Below, piece by piece: positions 1 to 9,500 of a DNA stretch of 11,410 nucleotides. Under the pieces are notes generated by a model that had not been told where the DNA came from, did no database searches, and was given only the letters and a program-made list of their open reading frames with translations. The stretch's first letter is position 1; every line of letters starts with the position of its first letter. A program made the translations under genes and the position numbers. Source of the stretch: Clostridia bacterium (GTDB lineage: Bacteria > Bacillota > Clostridia > Oscillospirales > Acutalibacteraceae); the NCBI GenBank assembly GCA_017631745.1, contig JAGBSR010000084.1:1-11410 (forward strand), written 5' to 3'.

Positions 1-692
1 ACTCCACATTTTTACAAAGATGCTACGACCAGATAATACACGACGTTTCTCTTCAGAAGCAGAAAATTATATTCGCTATTGACAGAGCAGGCTTTGTCGG
101 TGAAGACGGTGAAACACATCACGGCTTATTTGATGTATCCTTCCTTAATACAATCCCTGATATTATGGTTTATTCACCCTGCTGTTTCAGAAGCCTTAAC
201 GCAGATATAAACAACGCTCTTTACGGTTACGACCTTTCAGTTGCCGTAAGATATCCCAGAGGCGCACAGAAAGACAATGTTACAAAGCTTGAATATCCCT
301 GCATTGAATATGCATTATACGGCGATGTAAAAGCCGAAAAAGTCATTGTTACCTATGGCAGAATTACGAGCGAAGCAATCGACGCTGTAGATGCTCTTAA
401 GGAAAAAGGCGTTGATGCTCTTCTTATAACTCTTAATCAGATTAAGCCTTTACCCGAGCAGGTAATTACTCTTCTCTCTGATAAAAAAGAAATCTGTTTC
501 TTTGAAGAGGGCATGAGAAGCGGTGGCGTAGGCGAAAAGCTCGGCAGTATACTGATGGAAAAAGGCGTCAGAGCCAAATACAGTATAACTGCTGTTGAAG
601 ATGAGTTTGCTCCTCAGGCAAGTATAAAAGATTTAATCAGTATGTATAATCTCGATTGTGATTCTATTATCAATAAATTGACGGAGAAATAA
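1..692 (+). CDS. dxs: 1-deoxy-D-xylulose-5-phosphate synthase, 3' part (5' end outside window)
   Basis: This is the C-terminal ~229 residues of DXS, the thiamine-diphosphate enzyme that condenses pyruvate with glyceraldehyde 3-phosphate in the first step of the cytoplasmic MEP isoprenoid pathway. The open frame runs in from the left edge (first full codon at 3), so the ATG at 165 is internal. Visible are the end of the transketolase-like pyrimidine-binding domain, with the family motif FAIDRAGFVGEDG followed by THHG (about 42-125), then VRYPRG and the transketolase C-terminal domain with FFEEGMRSGGVGEKLG (about 485-545). DXS is normally about 620 residues, so roughly 390 are missing to the left. 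Stop TAA is at 690-692, one base before the next ATG, which suggests translational coupling to tlyA. The family call is secure. Confidence 0.95.
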   Translation, partial: STFLQRCYDQIIHDVSLQKQKIIFAIDRAGFVGEDGETHHGLFDVSFLNTIPDIMVYSPCCFRSLNADINNALYGYDLSVAVRYPRGAQKDNVTKLEYPCIEYALYGDVKAEKVIVTYGRITSEAIDAVDALKEKGVDALLITLNQIKPLPEQVITLLSDKKEICFFEEGMRSGGVGEKLGSILMEKGVRAKYSITAVEDEFAPQASIKDLISMYNLDCDSIINKLTEK

Positions 693-693
693 T

Positions 694-1509
694 ATGAAAG
701 AAAAAGTCAGACTTGATGTTGCGATGCTTGAAAGAGGCTTTGTAGACAGCCGTGAAAAGGGCAAGGCTCTTATTATGGCAGGTCTTGTTTATGTCAACGG
801 TCAGAAGGAGACCAAAGCAGGCACAAGCATAAAACCCGAAGACTGCATCGAGCTCAGAGGCGAAAAAATGCCTTATGTAAGCCGTGGCGGATATAAGCTT
901 GAAAAAGCCGTCAAGGAATTTAATCTTGACCTTAAAGGCTGCACCTGTATGGATATCGGTGCATCAACAGGCGGTTTTACTGACTGTATGCTCATAAACG
1001 GTGCAGTAAAGGTGTATTCTATAGATGTTGGCTACGGTCAGCTGGCGTGGAAGCTTCGTTGTGACGAGAGAGTAGTGAATATGGAAAGAACAAATTTCCG
1101 TTATGTCACTCACGAGGAAATACCTGAAGAAATTGATTTTGCAAGCGTTGATGTATCTTTTATTTCTCTTAAACACATTGTTCCTCCTATGAGAGAATTA
1201 CTCAGAGTCGGTGGCAGGGCCGTCTGTCTTATCAAGCCGCAGTTTGAAGCAGGCAAGGAAAAGGTGGGCAAAAACGGCGTGGTACGCGAAATCAGCACCC
1301 ACACCGAGGTAGTTACAGCCATATATGAGTTTGTTCTTGAGCAAGGCTTTAAGGTGCTTAATCTCGATTATTCACCGATTAAAGGTCCTCAGGGTAATAT
1401 AGAATATCTTATTTATATTGAAAAGAGCGACGAAGCGGAGTCTCTTCTTACAAGAACCCCCGATGAAATTGTCAAGCAGTCCCACGATGTGCTCAGCGGA
1501 GGCGAATAA
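694..1509 (+). CDS. tlyA: TlyA family rRNA (cytidine-2'-O)-methyltransferase
   Basis: A 271-residue protein with the TlyA layout: an N-terminal S4 RNA-binding domain (about residues 5-62), the linker motif YVSRGGYKLEKA (61-72), then an FtsJ/RrmJ-type Rossmann methyltransferase. The SAM-binding motif is DIGASTGGFTD (87-97). A K68-D153-K181-E237 set is spaced as the K-D-K-E catalytic tetrad of TlyA. Family members use S-adenosylmethionine to 2'-O-methylate cytidines in 16S and/or 23S rRNA; some were called haemolysins, which is probably a misnomer. The ATG follows GGAG (683-686) and lies one base after the dxs stop. Placement between dxs and NAD kinase is the usual Firmicute order. The exact rRNA target cannot be read from the sequence. 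Confidence 0.94.
   Translation: MKEKVRLDVAMLERGFVDSREKGKALIMAGLVYVNGQKETKAGTSIKPEDCIELRGEKMPYVSRGGYKLEKAVKEFNLDLKGCTCMDIGASTGGFTDCMLINGAVKVYSIDVGYGQLAWKLRCDERVVNMERTNFRYVTHEEIPEEIDFASVDVSFISLKHIVPPMRELLRVGGRAVCLIKPQFEAGKEKVGKNGVVREISTHTEVVTAIYEFVLEQGFKVLNLDYSPIKGPQGNIEYLIYIEKSDEAESLLTRTPDEIVKQSHDVLSGGE
1498..1502 (+). promoter_or_regulatory. Ribosome binding site that fixes the NAD kinase start
   Basis: GGAGG lies 8 nt before the ATG at 1511, inside the last codons of tlyA. The same frame is open further upstream with an ATG at 1418, but that start would overlap tlyA by about 90 bases and add ~31 residues that do not resemble NAD kinase. The Shine-Dalgarno and the family N-terminus (MRIHIHTN) both favour 1511. 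Confidence 0.8.
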
Positions 1510-1510
1510 T

Positions 1511-2386
1511 ATGCGAATACATATTCATACAAATATGACCCGTAAGCACGCATATGAGGTTACATGCGATGTATATAATGAGCTTACATCTCTTGGTGCC
1601 GAAATATCAATCTCGTCAGAGCTTAAAGAGCATTTTCAAGGCTTTGATGCCGATTTTCTTGATGAGGACACTGCCGTTTCCTTATGCGATATTATCATTG
1701 CTATAGGCGGTGACGGAACAATAATGCATGCGGCTCATTTTGCAGCTCAGCACGATAAACCCATTCTCGGCATAAACGGTGGCAGATTAGGCTTTCTTGC
1801 AGGTCTTGAAAAGCAGGAGCTCAAGCTATTAAAGGAGCTTTTTAGCGGTAATTATACAACGGATAAGCGTATGATGCTGAAGGTTACCCACTATTCAGAC
1901 GAACAGAAAGCAGGGGAGTACCTTTGTTTAAATGACTGCATTATTGCAAGAGGTGCTTCGCTCAGACTCAGCGAGATAGAAGCAACATATAATAAAGGTA
2001 AAATCAATAACTTTATCGCTGACGGTCTTATTGTTGCTACACCGACAGGCTCAACAGCCTATTCACTTTCTGCAGGCGGACCCGTTGTTGACCCTGCGAT
2101 TGAAAGTTTAATATTGACACCTATCTGCACTCATTCACTTTTCACCCGTTCAATGATATTTGAAGCCGATTCTGTAATTAGACTCAGAGTAACAAACAAC
2201 GAAGTCTCACAGCCGATTTTCAGCTGTGACGGAAACATAGGCATCAGATTGGGTGAAAACGATTACCTTGAGGTACAGAGGGCCCGGAAGGTTACAAAAC
2301 TTATAAAGATAAAATCCGACAGTTTTGCGGATATATTCTCTCAGAAACTTATTGAAAGATATTCCGATGTCAAGGAGGAAAACTAA
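1511..2386 (+). CDS. nadK: NAD kinase (ATP/polyphosphate-dependent NAD+ kinase)
   Basis: A 291-residue NAD kinase, which phosphorylates NAD+ at the 2' position of the adenosine ribose to give NADP+ in the cytoplasm. The diagnostic GGDGT motif is at residues 66-70 with catalytic D68, followed by GINGGRLGFLA (87-97). A second conserved block holds LND (140-142) and DGLIVATPTGSTAYSLSAGG (171-190), which form the NAD-binding site. Length matches the usual 270-300 residues. The start is set by the GGAGG 8 nt upstream; tlyA ends one base before it and argR begins immediately after its TAA. NAD kinase between tlyA and argR is a common clostridial arrangement. Nothing looks broken. Confidence 0.95.
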   Translation: MRIHIHTNMTRKHAYEVTCDVYNELTSLGAEISISSELKEHFQGFDADFLDEDTAVSLCDIIIAIGGDGTIMHAAHFAAQHDKPILGINGGRLGFLAGLEKQELKLLKELFSGNYTTDKRMMLKVTHYSDEQKAGEYLCLNDCIIARGASLRLSEIEATYNKGKINNFIADGLIVATPTGSTAYSLSAGGPVVDPAIESLILTPICTHSLFTRSMIFEADSVIRLRVTNNEVSQPIFSCDGNIGIRLGENDYLEVQRARKVTKLIKIKSDSFADIFSQKLIERYSDVKEEN

Positions 2387-2842
2387 ATGAAAAAAGCAAG
2401 ACACGAAGTGATACTCTCACTGATTGAAAAAGAAAATATCGGCACTCAGGAAGCATTGCTTGAGAGACTTATAGAAGAGGGCTTCTCCGTAACTCAGGCA
2501 ACAATTTCAAGAGACATCAAGGCTCTCAGACTCATCAAAACTCCCACAGGTGACGGTGAATATAAATATGTATATGTGCAGAAGGATTCCGAGGATTACA
2601 CTCAGAAGTACTACTCAATTCTTTCTCACTCAGTTGTAAGTGTCAACTTTGCAGGTAATATGGCAGTTGTGAAGTGCTATACAGGTATGGCTCAGGCTGC
2701 CTGCACAGCAGTTGACAACATTGTTACAGATAAAATTGTCGGTACCCTCGCAGGTGATGACACAATATTTGTCCTTTGCAAAGATGAAAGTGCGGCTTCA
2801 GAGCTTAAGAAGCGCATAGAAAAAATTGCAGGAATTCAGTAA
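2387..2842 (+). CDS. argR: Arginine repressor ArgR/AhrC
   Basis: A 151-residue ArgR, the usual family length. The N-terminal winged helix-turn-helix (about 1-70) carries the signature SVTQATISRDIKAL (34-47), which contains the recognition helix. The C-terminal oligomerisation and arginine-binding domain has GMAQAACTAVD (100-110) and GTLAGDDTIFVLC (119-131); the DD pair at 124-125 corresponds to the conserved arginine-contacting aspartates. In the family, an L-arginine-bound hexamer represses arginine biosynthesis genes and may activate catabolic ones. The ATG abuts the NAD kinase stop with no gap and has a strong AAGGAGG (2372-2378) 8 nt upstream. No arginine genes or clear ARG box appear in the window, so its targets lie elsewhere. 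In Firmicutes argR commonly sits just before recN, as here. Confidence 0.96.
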   Translation: MKKARHEVILSLIEKENIGTQEALLERLIEEGFSVTQATISRDIKALRLIKTPTGDGEYKYVYVQKDSEDYTQKYYSILSHSVVSVNFAGNMAVVKCYTGMAQAACTAVDNIVTDKIVGTLAGDDTIFVLCKDESAASELKKRIEKIAGIQ

Positions 2843-2869
2843 AACATTCTCCGAAAGGAATAACGCTTT

Positions 2870-4552
2870 ATGTTATCAAGTTTAAAAATTGAAAATGTAG
2901 CTGTGATTGAAAAAGCGGAAATTCTTTTCGGTCGCGGATTGAATATTCTCACCGGCGAAACCGGTGCGGGTAAATCCATTGTTATAGACTCAATCAATGC
3001 TATTTTAGGCGAAAGAACATCGCGTGAGCTCATAAGAGACGGTGCTGATAAAGCTAAGGTTACAGCTGTTTTTGACGATGTACCGATTGCAGTGTTGCAG
3101 AAGCTTGACGAATACGATATCGACTGCGACGACAACAGTTTGCTGATTTCAAGGGTGATTTCCCTTGACGGCAGAAATATCTGCAAAATCAATGGTCAGA
3201 CCGTTACAGTTTCAATGCTTAAAAATATCGGCAGAGAGCTCATTACTATCTGCGGACAGCACGACAGCCAGCATCTGCTTTTAAAAGAAAAACACCTTGA
3301 TTATATTGACAGTATTGCTGATTGCAGTGAATATTTCCACAGCTACAGCGAGGTTTTCAGCCAGATAAAAGCTGTAAGAAAACAGCTTAAAAGCCTTATA
3401 AAAAATGAAGGCGATAAGGAAAGAAAGCTCGAATATCTCAAATTTCAGATTGATGAGCTTACAAACGCCAACATAATAGCAGGAGAGAGAGAAACACTCA
3501 CCGAAGAAAAGAAAAAATATCAGAACAAAGAGAAAATTCTTCAAAATCTTGACTTGTGCCGAAGCATTTTATCAGGCGACGGTGATTCGGCAGGAGTGCT
3601 CGCAAGCATCGATGCATTATCAGCTTCACTTAAAGAGCTGTCACTCTACGACAGCAGATTCAGCAGCAGTATCAGTGCTATAAATGAGCTGAGATATTCT
3701 CTCGAAGATTGCAGTGGTGAAATAAACAGCAGTCTCAACGACATTGAAGATAATGATATAGACATCAATGCTATTGAAGAAAGACTTGATGTTTTATACA
3801 GACTTTCTAAAAAATACGGTGAAACCGAAGAAGAAATGCTCTCTTATCTTGAAAAAATCACCGAGGAATATGATGATATCAATCTCGGTGACGAAAAGGC
3901 AGAGCTTCTTCAGGAAAAATATGACGAACTCAGCGAAGATTTATTTAATAAAGGCTGTATCCTTTCTGATTGCAGAAAGCAGGCTGCATCTGATTTTGAA
4001 GAAAAGGTAACCGAAGACTTACATTATCTCGATATGCCGGGTGCTTGCTTTACTGCTGAGTTCTCAGATGCACCTGCAACCGTTACAGGTATTGATGATG
4101 TTGAGTTCCTTTTCTCTGCTAACCCCGGTCAGGAGCCGAAGCCGCTTATAAAAATAGCATCGGGCGGTGAGCTTTCACGAGTTATGCTTGCAATCAGATG
4201 TGTTTTATCAGACAACGACGATATTTCTTCTATGGTATTTGATGAAATTGATACAGGTGTCAGCGGAAGAGCTGCACTCAAGATAGCATATAAGCTTCAT
4301 GAGCTTTCAAAAAGCAAACAAGTTTTATGTGTTACACATCTGGCTCAGATTGCGGCATATGCTGACAATCACCTTTATATTGAAAAAACTGTCGAAGAGG
4401 GCAGGACCTTTACCAAAGTTACCGAGTTGTCCCTTGACGACAGAATACGTGAAATTGCAAGAATAATCGGCGGTGATATTATCACCCAGACAACTCTCAG
4501 CTCAGCTAAAGAAATGATAGATTTCGCAAAAGATGAAACAAACTACCTTTAA
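2870..4552 (+). CDS. recN: DNA repair protein RecN (SMC-like ATPase)
   Basis: A 560-residue RecN, close to family length (about 550-576). It has the SMC-like split ATPase plan: Walker A GETGAGKS (29-36) near the N-terminus, a long charged coiled-coil region (roughly 150-370), then the ABC signature SGGEL (431-435), Walker B MVFDEIDTG with D458-E459, and the switch histidine H490 in VTHLAQIAAYAD. RecN binds DNA ends or single strands early in double-strand break repair and helps join DNA molecules, upstream of RecA recombination. AAAGGA (2854-2859) lies 10 nt before the ATG. The 27-nt gap after argR shows no promoter or terminator, so it is most likely the operon's last gene. No strong terminator follows it; only a weak wobble-containing stem overlaps the tyrS promoter region. 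Confidence 0.96.
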   Translation: MLSSLKIENVAVIEKAEILFGRGLNILTGETGAGKSIVIDSINAILGERTSRELIRDGADKAKVTAVFDDVPIAVLQKLDEYDIDCDDNSLLISRVISLDGRNICKINGQTVTVSMLKNIGRELITICGQHDSQHLLLKEKHLDYIDSIADCSEYFHSYSEVFSQIKAVRKQLKSLIKNEGDKERKLEYLKFQIDELTNANIIAGERETLTEEKKKYQNKEKILQNLDLCRSILSGDGDSAGVLASIDALSASLKELSLYDSRFSSSISAINELRYSLEDCSGEINSSLNDIEDNDIDINAIEERLDVLYRLSKKYGETEEEMLSYLEKITEEYDDINLGDEKAELLQEKYDELSEDLFNKGCILSDCRKQAASDFEEKVTEDLHYLDMPGACFTAEFSDAPATVTGIDDVEFLFSANPGQEPKPLIKIASGGELSRVMLAIRCVLSDNDDISSMVFDEIDTGVSGRAALKIAYKLHELSKSKQVLCVTHLAQIAAYADNHLYIEKTVEEGRTFTKVTELSLDDRIREIARIIGGDIITQTTLSSAKEMIDFAKDETNYL

Positions 4553-4556
4553 ACTC

Positions 4557-4585
4557 TTGACTTTAAAGGGTTAAATCTGTAGAAT
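4557..4585 (+). promoter_or_regulatory. Sigma-A-type promoter for tyrS
   Basis: TTGACT (4557-4562) and TAGAAT (4580-4585) are separated by exactly 17 bases, close to the housekeeping consensus. Transcription would start near 4592, giving a leader of about 29 nt before the tyrS ATG. The -35 box begins 4 bases after the recN stop codon. The call is made by eye from box quality and spacing. Confidence 0.75.
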
Positions 4586-4620
4586 AGACAAAGTACGTTT
4601 TTCAGAAAGAAGGATATGTA

Positions 4621-5847
4621 ATGAAAATTTATGAAGAGCTTGTTGCAAGAGGACTTATTGCACAGGTTACAGATGAAGAAAGAATAAGAGACCTTGTAAA
4701 TAACGGCAAGGCTGTTTTCTATATCGGTTTTGACCCCACAGCAGATTCACTTCATGTTGGTCACTTTATGGCACTTTGCCTTATGAAGAGACTTCAGATG
4801 GCAGGCAATAAGCCTATCGCCCTTATCGGCGGCGGTACCGCTATGATCGGTGACCCCTCAGGCAGAAGTGATATGCGTCAGATGATGACAACCGAAACAA
4901 TCCAGCACAACTGCGATTGCTTCAAAGAGCAGATGAGCAAGTTCATCGACTTTTCTGAAGGCAAGGCTATTATGGTAAATAACGCTGACTGGCTTCTTGA
5001 CCTTAACTATGTTGAGGTGCTTCGTGAGGTTGGTGCTTGCTTCTCAGTTAACCGTATGCTTTCAGCTGAGTGCTACAAGCAGAGAATGGAAAAGGGTCTT
5101 TCATTCCTTGAATTCAACTATATGATTATGCAGAGCTACGACTTCTATCAGCTCTTCCAGAAGTACGGCTGTAACCTTCAGTTCGGCGGTGACGATCAGT
5201 GGAGTAATATGCTCGGCGGTACTGAGCTTATCAGAAGAAAGCTCGGCGAAGATGCAGCCGCAATGACAATCACTCTTCTTCTCAACTCAGAAGGCAAGAA
5301 GATGGGCAAAACTCAGAGTGGTGCAGTATGGCTTGACCCCAAGAAAACAAGTCCCTACGAATTTTATCAGTATTGGAGAAATGTTGCTGATGCCGATGTT
5401 CTCAAGTGCATCAGAATGCTCACCTTCCTTCCTATCGAAGAAATTGACAAGATGAATGATTGGGAGGGCAGCCAGCTTAATACAGCTAAGGAAATCCTTG
5501 CATTTGAGCTTACTAAGCTCGTTCACGGTGAAGAAGAAGCTAAAAAGGCAGATGAAGCTGCAAAAGCTCTTTTCGGCGGCGGAGCTAACACAGATAATAT
5601 GCCTACAACTGTTCTTACTGCAGATGATTTTACAGACGGTGCAGTTTCACTTATAGATATGATGCTTAAGGCTGAAATCATTAAGTCACGCGGTGAAGGC
5701 AGACGCTTAATCGAGCAGGGCGGTGTGAATGTAGACGACGAAAAAGCTAAGAGCTTTACTGATACAGTTGCACTTTCAGCTTTTGAAAAAGGTCATGTTA
5801 TTGTCAAAAAAGGCAAGAAAGTATTTGTAAAATTCATTGTTGAATAA
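4621..5847 (+). CDS. tyrS: Tyrosine--tRNA ligase (TyrRS)
   Basis: A 408-residue class I aminoacyl-tRNA synthetase that charges tRNA-Tyr with tyrosine in the cytoplasm. The HIGH-type motif is HVGH (45-48) and the KMSKS-type loop is KMGKT (227-231), a variant normal for bacterial TyrRS. The tyrosine pocket motifs NYMIMQSYDF and LQFGGDDQWSN are present. A C-terminal S4 RNA-binding domain (about 340-405) includes IKSRGEGRRLIEQGGV. Length is typical (400-420). AAGGA (4610-4614) precedes the ATG by 6 nt. The gene stands as its own unit, between the promoter at 4557-4585 and the terminator at 5857-5887. Its short leader leaves no room for the T-box riboswitch that controls tyrS in Bacillus. Confidence 0.97.
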   Translation: MKIYEELVARGLIAQVTDEERIRDLVNNGKAVFYIGFDPTADSLHVGHFMALCLMKRLQMAGNKPIALIGGGTAMIGDPSGRSDMRQMMTTETIQHNCDCFKEQMSKFIDFSEGKAIMVNNADWLLDLNYVEVLREVGACFSVNRMLSAECYKQRMEKGLSFLEFNYMIMQSYDFYQLFQKYGCNLQFGGDDQWSNMLGGTELIRRKLGEDAAAMTITLLLNSEGKKMGKTQSGAVWLDPKKTSPYEFYQYWRNVADADVLKCIRMLTFLPIEEIDKMNDWEGSQLNTAKEILAFELTKLVHGEEEAKKADEAAKALFGGGANTDNMPTTVLTADDFTDGAVSLIDMMLKAEIIKSRGEGRRLIEQGGVNVDDEKAKSFTDTVALSAFEKGHVIVKKGKKVFVKFIVE

Positions 5848-5856
5848 TGCATAATG

Positions 5857-5887
5857 AAACATCGGACTTGACAGTCCGATGTTTTTT
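5857..5887 (+). terminator. Rho-independent terminator after tyrS
   Basis: A perfect 10-bp stem (5859-5868 with 5873-5882) closes a TGAC loop; flanking A's add two more A-T pairs. The stem is followed by a run of six T's (5882-5887). It begins about 10 bases after the tyrS stop. Confidence 0.92.
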
Positions 5888-5938
5888 GTTTAAAGAATAA
5901 TATATATTTTAATTTTTTTAAAAGTTATGATTATTTTG

Positions 5939-5967
5939 TTGAAATGAAGAATATATTGTGATATCAT
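5939..5967 (+). promoter_or_regulatory. Promoter for the membrane protein / mannosidase unit
   Basis: TTGAAA (5939-5944) and TATCAT (5962-5967) are spaced by 17 bases, with an extended -10 TG at 5959-5960 one base before the -10 box. The stretch just upstream (about 5888-5936) is almost pure A/T and could act as an UP-like element. The predicted start is near 5974, leaving a leader of about 33 nt with AAAGGTGA (5993-6000) before the ATG at 6007. Together with the tyrS terminator this accounts for the 159-nt intergenic region; I see no other structure in it. Confidence 0.7.
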
Positions 5968-6006
5968 ATTAAAGTATAGATTTAATTTCAGCAAAGGTGA
6001 TTATTT

Positions 6007-6468
6007 ATGCTTAAAATCAACGGTAAATTAACAGTATTACTTGCATATGCAGGCTCAGTATTATTCCTTGCAGCACTGCTTATTTATACCATTCTTCCAA
6101 CATCTGAGCTCGCAAACGGCATTCAGTATTCAGGTACCGATGCACTGTGGGTGCTCGCAGCAAGCCCGGTGCTCGCAATAGCAGGTGCAGTTTGCTTTAT
6201 TGCATCTCTTGCTAAGGATTACAAAGCCTGGCAGAACTTCATATCAAAAGAGCTTATTACCGGTGCATTAGCTGCAATATCTGTTTGTCTTGTTGCAAGT
6301 GTTGCTATGTATATTTCAAACTTCGCTACACAGCTCAGCCTTGGTTTTGTTGCTCCCTTTACCGGAACAGTATATGAAACCTATGCTGTTATCCTTACAA
6401 TAGTTGCAATCGATATGTTTATCTTATCAACCGTTGCAGCTATTGCAGTAAAAAGAAATAATAAATAA
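6007..6468 (+). CDS. Small four-helix membrane protein of unknown function
   Basis: A 153-residue integral membrane protein that I do not recognise as a named family. Four hydrophobic segments are visible at about residues 9-30, 46-68, 83-105 and 125-147, with short loops. Positive charges at the N-terminus (MLKINGK), the middle loop (AKDYK, residues 69-73) and the C-terminal end (VKRNNK) suggest that both termini and the central loop face the cytoplasm. There is no cleavable signal, no conserved Cys/His cluster and no obvious catalytic or transport motif. AAAGGTGA precedes the ATG by 6 nt and a good promoter lies upstream. The mannosidase gene starts 41 nt downstream with no terminator between, so the two are probably co-transcribed. 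Any role in sugar handling would be inference from position alone. Confidence 0.85.
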   Translation: MLKINGKLTVLLAYAGSVLFLAALLIYTILPTSELANGIQYSGTDALWVLAASPVLAIAGAVCFIASLAKDYKAWQNFISKELITGALAAISVCLVASVAMYISNFATQLSLGFVAPFTGTVYETYAVILTIVAIDMFILSTVAAIAVKRNNK

Positions 6469-6509
6469 TTGGCGTATGCCTTAAAATACAATACACTACG
6501 AGGTGCATT

Positions 6510-9500
6510 ATGGACAAGAAAATTTACACTATTGCAACGGCCCACCTTGATACTGTCTGGAACTGGGATTTCGAACACGTGATCAATGTATGCCTCAAGG
6601 ACACTCTCGAGCAGAACTTCAAATATTTCGAGCAGTATCCCGATTACCGCTTCAACTTTGAAGGCTCATACAGATACGAGCTCTTTGAGGAGTATTATCC
6701 CGAAAAATTTGAACAGCTTAAGAAGTACATAGAGGAAGGTAAATGGAATGTAACAGGCAGCTGCTACGAAAACGGTGATGTTAATATTCCTTCGCCCGAA
6801 AGTATGTTCAGAAATATCATATACGGAAATCTTTATTTTGAAAGAAAGTTCGGCAAGAGAAGTAACGATATCTTCCTTCCCGACTGCTTCGGTTTTGGTT
6901 GGGCTTTACCTTCAATCGCTGAACACGCTGGTCTTAAGGGCTTCTCAACTCAGAAGCTTACCTGGGGTAGCGCATATGGTGTTCCCTTTGACATCGGTTA
7001 TTGGTACGGTGTAAACGGCAAATCAATTTACGCTTCACTTGACGCTAAGTCATACTGCACAACCTTCAAAAAGATCAGAAGTAATAAGAGCCTTACAGAT
7101 AAGCTTGATAAAAACATCAAGAAGCACGACCTTCCCATGACATTCGGTTACCACGGTGTTGGTGACGTCGGCGGCGCTCCCAAAGAGCCTTCTGTAATTA
7201 CTCTTTCAAATGAAATTGCAACAAACGATTCAAACGATATCAAGGTTCTTTCATCATCACCGACAGAATTCTTCGACGACCTCGATCAGGTATCAGAAGA
7301 AACAAAGGCTAAGATGCCTGCATATAACGGCGAGCTTGTTATGACCTGCCACGGCGTAGGCTCATATGTTTCAAGAGCTTTCGGTAAGAGAATGAACAGA
7401 AAGAACGAAGAAATTGCCGATATGGCTGAAAGAGCTTCAGTTACAGCTATGGCTGTTGCAGGTGCTCCTTATCCTCAGTCTGAAATTGAAAAGGGCTGGA
7501 AGAGAACTATTGCTCATACCTTCCACGACGATATCACAGGTACATCAGTACAGAGAGTATATCAGCGCTCATGGAACGATTATGTGCTCAGTGCTAATCA
7601 GCTTACAAATGCTTATGAAGGCTCAGCAAGAGAGATAATCAAAAATCTTGATTCATCCTGGACAAAGGGCACTGCAGTTGTAATCAACAACTCAATCGAA
7701 CAGCCCAGAATGGCAGTTGTTGATGTTGAAGTTCCTTATTACGGCTACAAATATGTAAGAGTATTTGAGAAGAACGGTAACGAAGTACCTGCTCAGGTAA
7801 ACAGCATCGACGGCGACAAGATGAATATCACAATCGGCGCTTTCGTACCCGCTCTCGGCTACAAGGTTGTTGATGTGCTTTACAGCGAGCAGCCAAGCGC
7901 TGTCAACACAGGTCTTCGCGTAAGTAAGGGTGTACTCGAAAACTTCAAATACATTGTTTCAATTGACAAAAACGGCGATATCGCTTCAATCATCGATAAG
8001 ACACTTTCAGACACAGAAATCCTCAGAAAGCCCATCAGATTTGAAATCAACAAATATCAGGGCACCAAGGAATATGTAGCTTGGGAGCTTACATATAAAG
8101 AGCTTGACAAGTATCCCTGGGAATTTGCGGAAAAAGGTGAGCAGAGCATCGTTGAAGCAGGCCCTGTAAGAGTTACTATCAAGGTCACTCAGAAAGCTTC
8201 AAAGTCAACATTTACATATTATGTTTCACTTATGGCAGGCTGTCCCTGGGTAAGCGTATACAACGAAGTTGAATGGAGAGAGTTCAAGCGTGCTCTTCAC
8301 AACGGCTTCTACTTCAACGTTAAGAATAACACCTCAACATTTGACCTGGGTCTCGGTGCAATCAAGAGAGAAAAGGCTAACAAGAAGCTTTACTCAGTAC
8401 CTGCACAGAGATGGGCAGACCTCACAGATAAGTCAAACTACTACGGTGTTTCAATCTTCAGCGATTCAAAATACGGCTGGATGATGAAGGACGAAAAGAG
8501 CCTCAGACTTACAGTTCTTCATTCACCCAAAAATTACTATAGAGACGACAGTGTTCAGGGCATGCTTGAATTCGGTCTTAACAGATACGGCTATGCTATC
8601 TATTCACATAGTGGCGACTACACAAGCGGTACTCAGATAGGTGCTCGTATGTTTAATCAGCCTGCTGCCGCATTCATCACAGATAAACATGAAGGTGTTC
8701 TCGGCAGTGAGTATTCATTCGGTACTGTCAGCAACACAGATGTAATTATCCGTGCCATCAAAAAGGCAGAAAACAGTGATTACATCATCGTTCGTGTAAA
8801 TGAGGGTGCTGACAGAAACGCAAGAAATGTCAAGCTTAAGCTCGGTAAGGGTATTGTTGAAGCCTGCGAAGTTAATGCTGTTGAAGATGAAATCGGTGCA
8901 GCTACTATCGAAAACGGTTCACTTGTATTTGATCTTGAACCCTATGAGGTTAAATCATTTGCAGTTAAGCTTGCAGATTGCAAGGTATCATCAAAGGCTT
9001 TACAGTCAACTGTTGAGCTTCCCTACAACACAGATGTAGTTACCTTCAATCACAACAGAAACAGCGCAGCTATCCCCACAATCAACGTTTCAATCCCCGG
9101 TGAAATCTTCCCCGGTACTATCGAGTGTAACGGTATCAGCTTCAAGACAGGCGATATCTGGGGCGAGGGTAATAACGCTCTTATCTGCGCAGGTCAGCAG
9201 ATCAATGTTTCAGGCAAGAAGTTCTATTTCATCGGTGCAAGCCTTTACGGTGATAAGCTTTACAACTTCAAGGTTGATGGTAAGCTTTATCCCGTAAAAG
9301 TTCAGTCGATCAACGAAAGAATCGGCAAGTGGGATCTCTATGATCTTGCCGAGGTTGCAAACATCAAAACAGATAAGCTTGCTTGGGAATGCACACATAC
9401 TCACAGTCCCAACGGTGACAATGCCGCAGCTCAGCTCTACTTCTTTATGTACGAAGTGCCCGTTGGCGAAACAGGAATAATTACCCTTCCCAACGATAAC

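Noticed and set aside
165..167. ATG as a possible start of the first gene
   Set aside because: The frame is open to the left edge and the upstream residues are a clear match to DXS, so this ATG is an internal methionine.
1418..1510. Upstream in-frame ATG that would extend NAD kinase by 31 residues
   Set aside because: It lies deep inside tlyA, lacks a good ribosome binding site and adds residues not typical of the family; the ATG at 1511 has GGAGG at proper spacing.
4551..4572. Possible recN terminator: a short stem pairing the end of recN with AGGGTT
   Set aside because: The stem is short, needs a G-T pair, has no T-run and overlaps the tyrS -35 box.
4616..4623. ATGTAATG: an ATG-stop pair overlapping the tyrS start, a possible minimal upstream reading frame
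   Set aside because: The first ATG is only about one base from the Shine-Dalgarno, too close for initiation, so it is probably chance.
6469..6509. Possible separate promoter for the mannosidase (TTGGCG ... TACAAT)
   Set aside because: The spacing between the boxes is only 12 bases and the -35 is poor; co-transcription from 5939-5967 explains the gene better.
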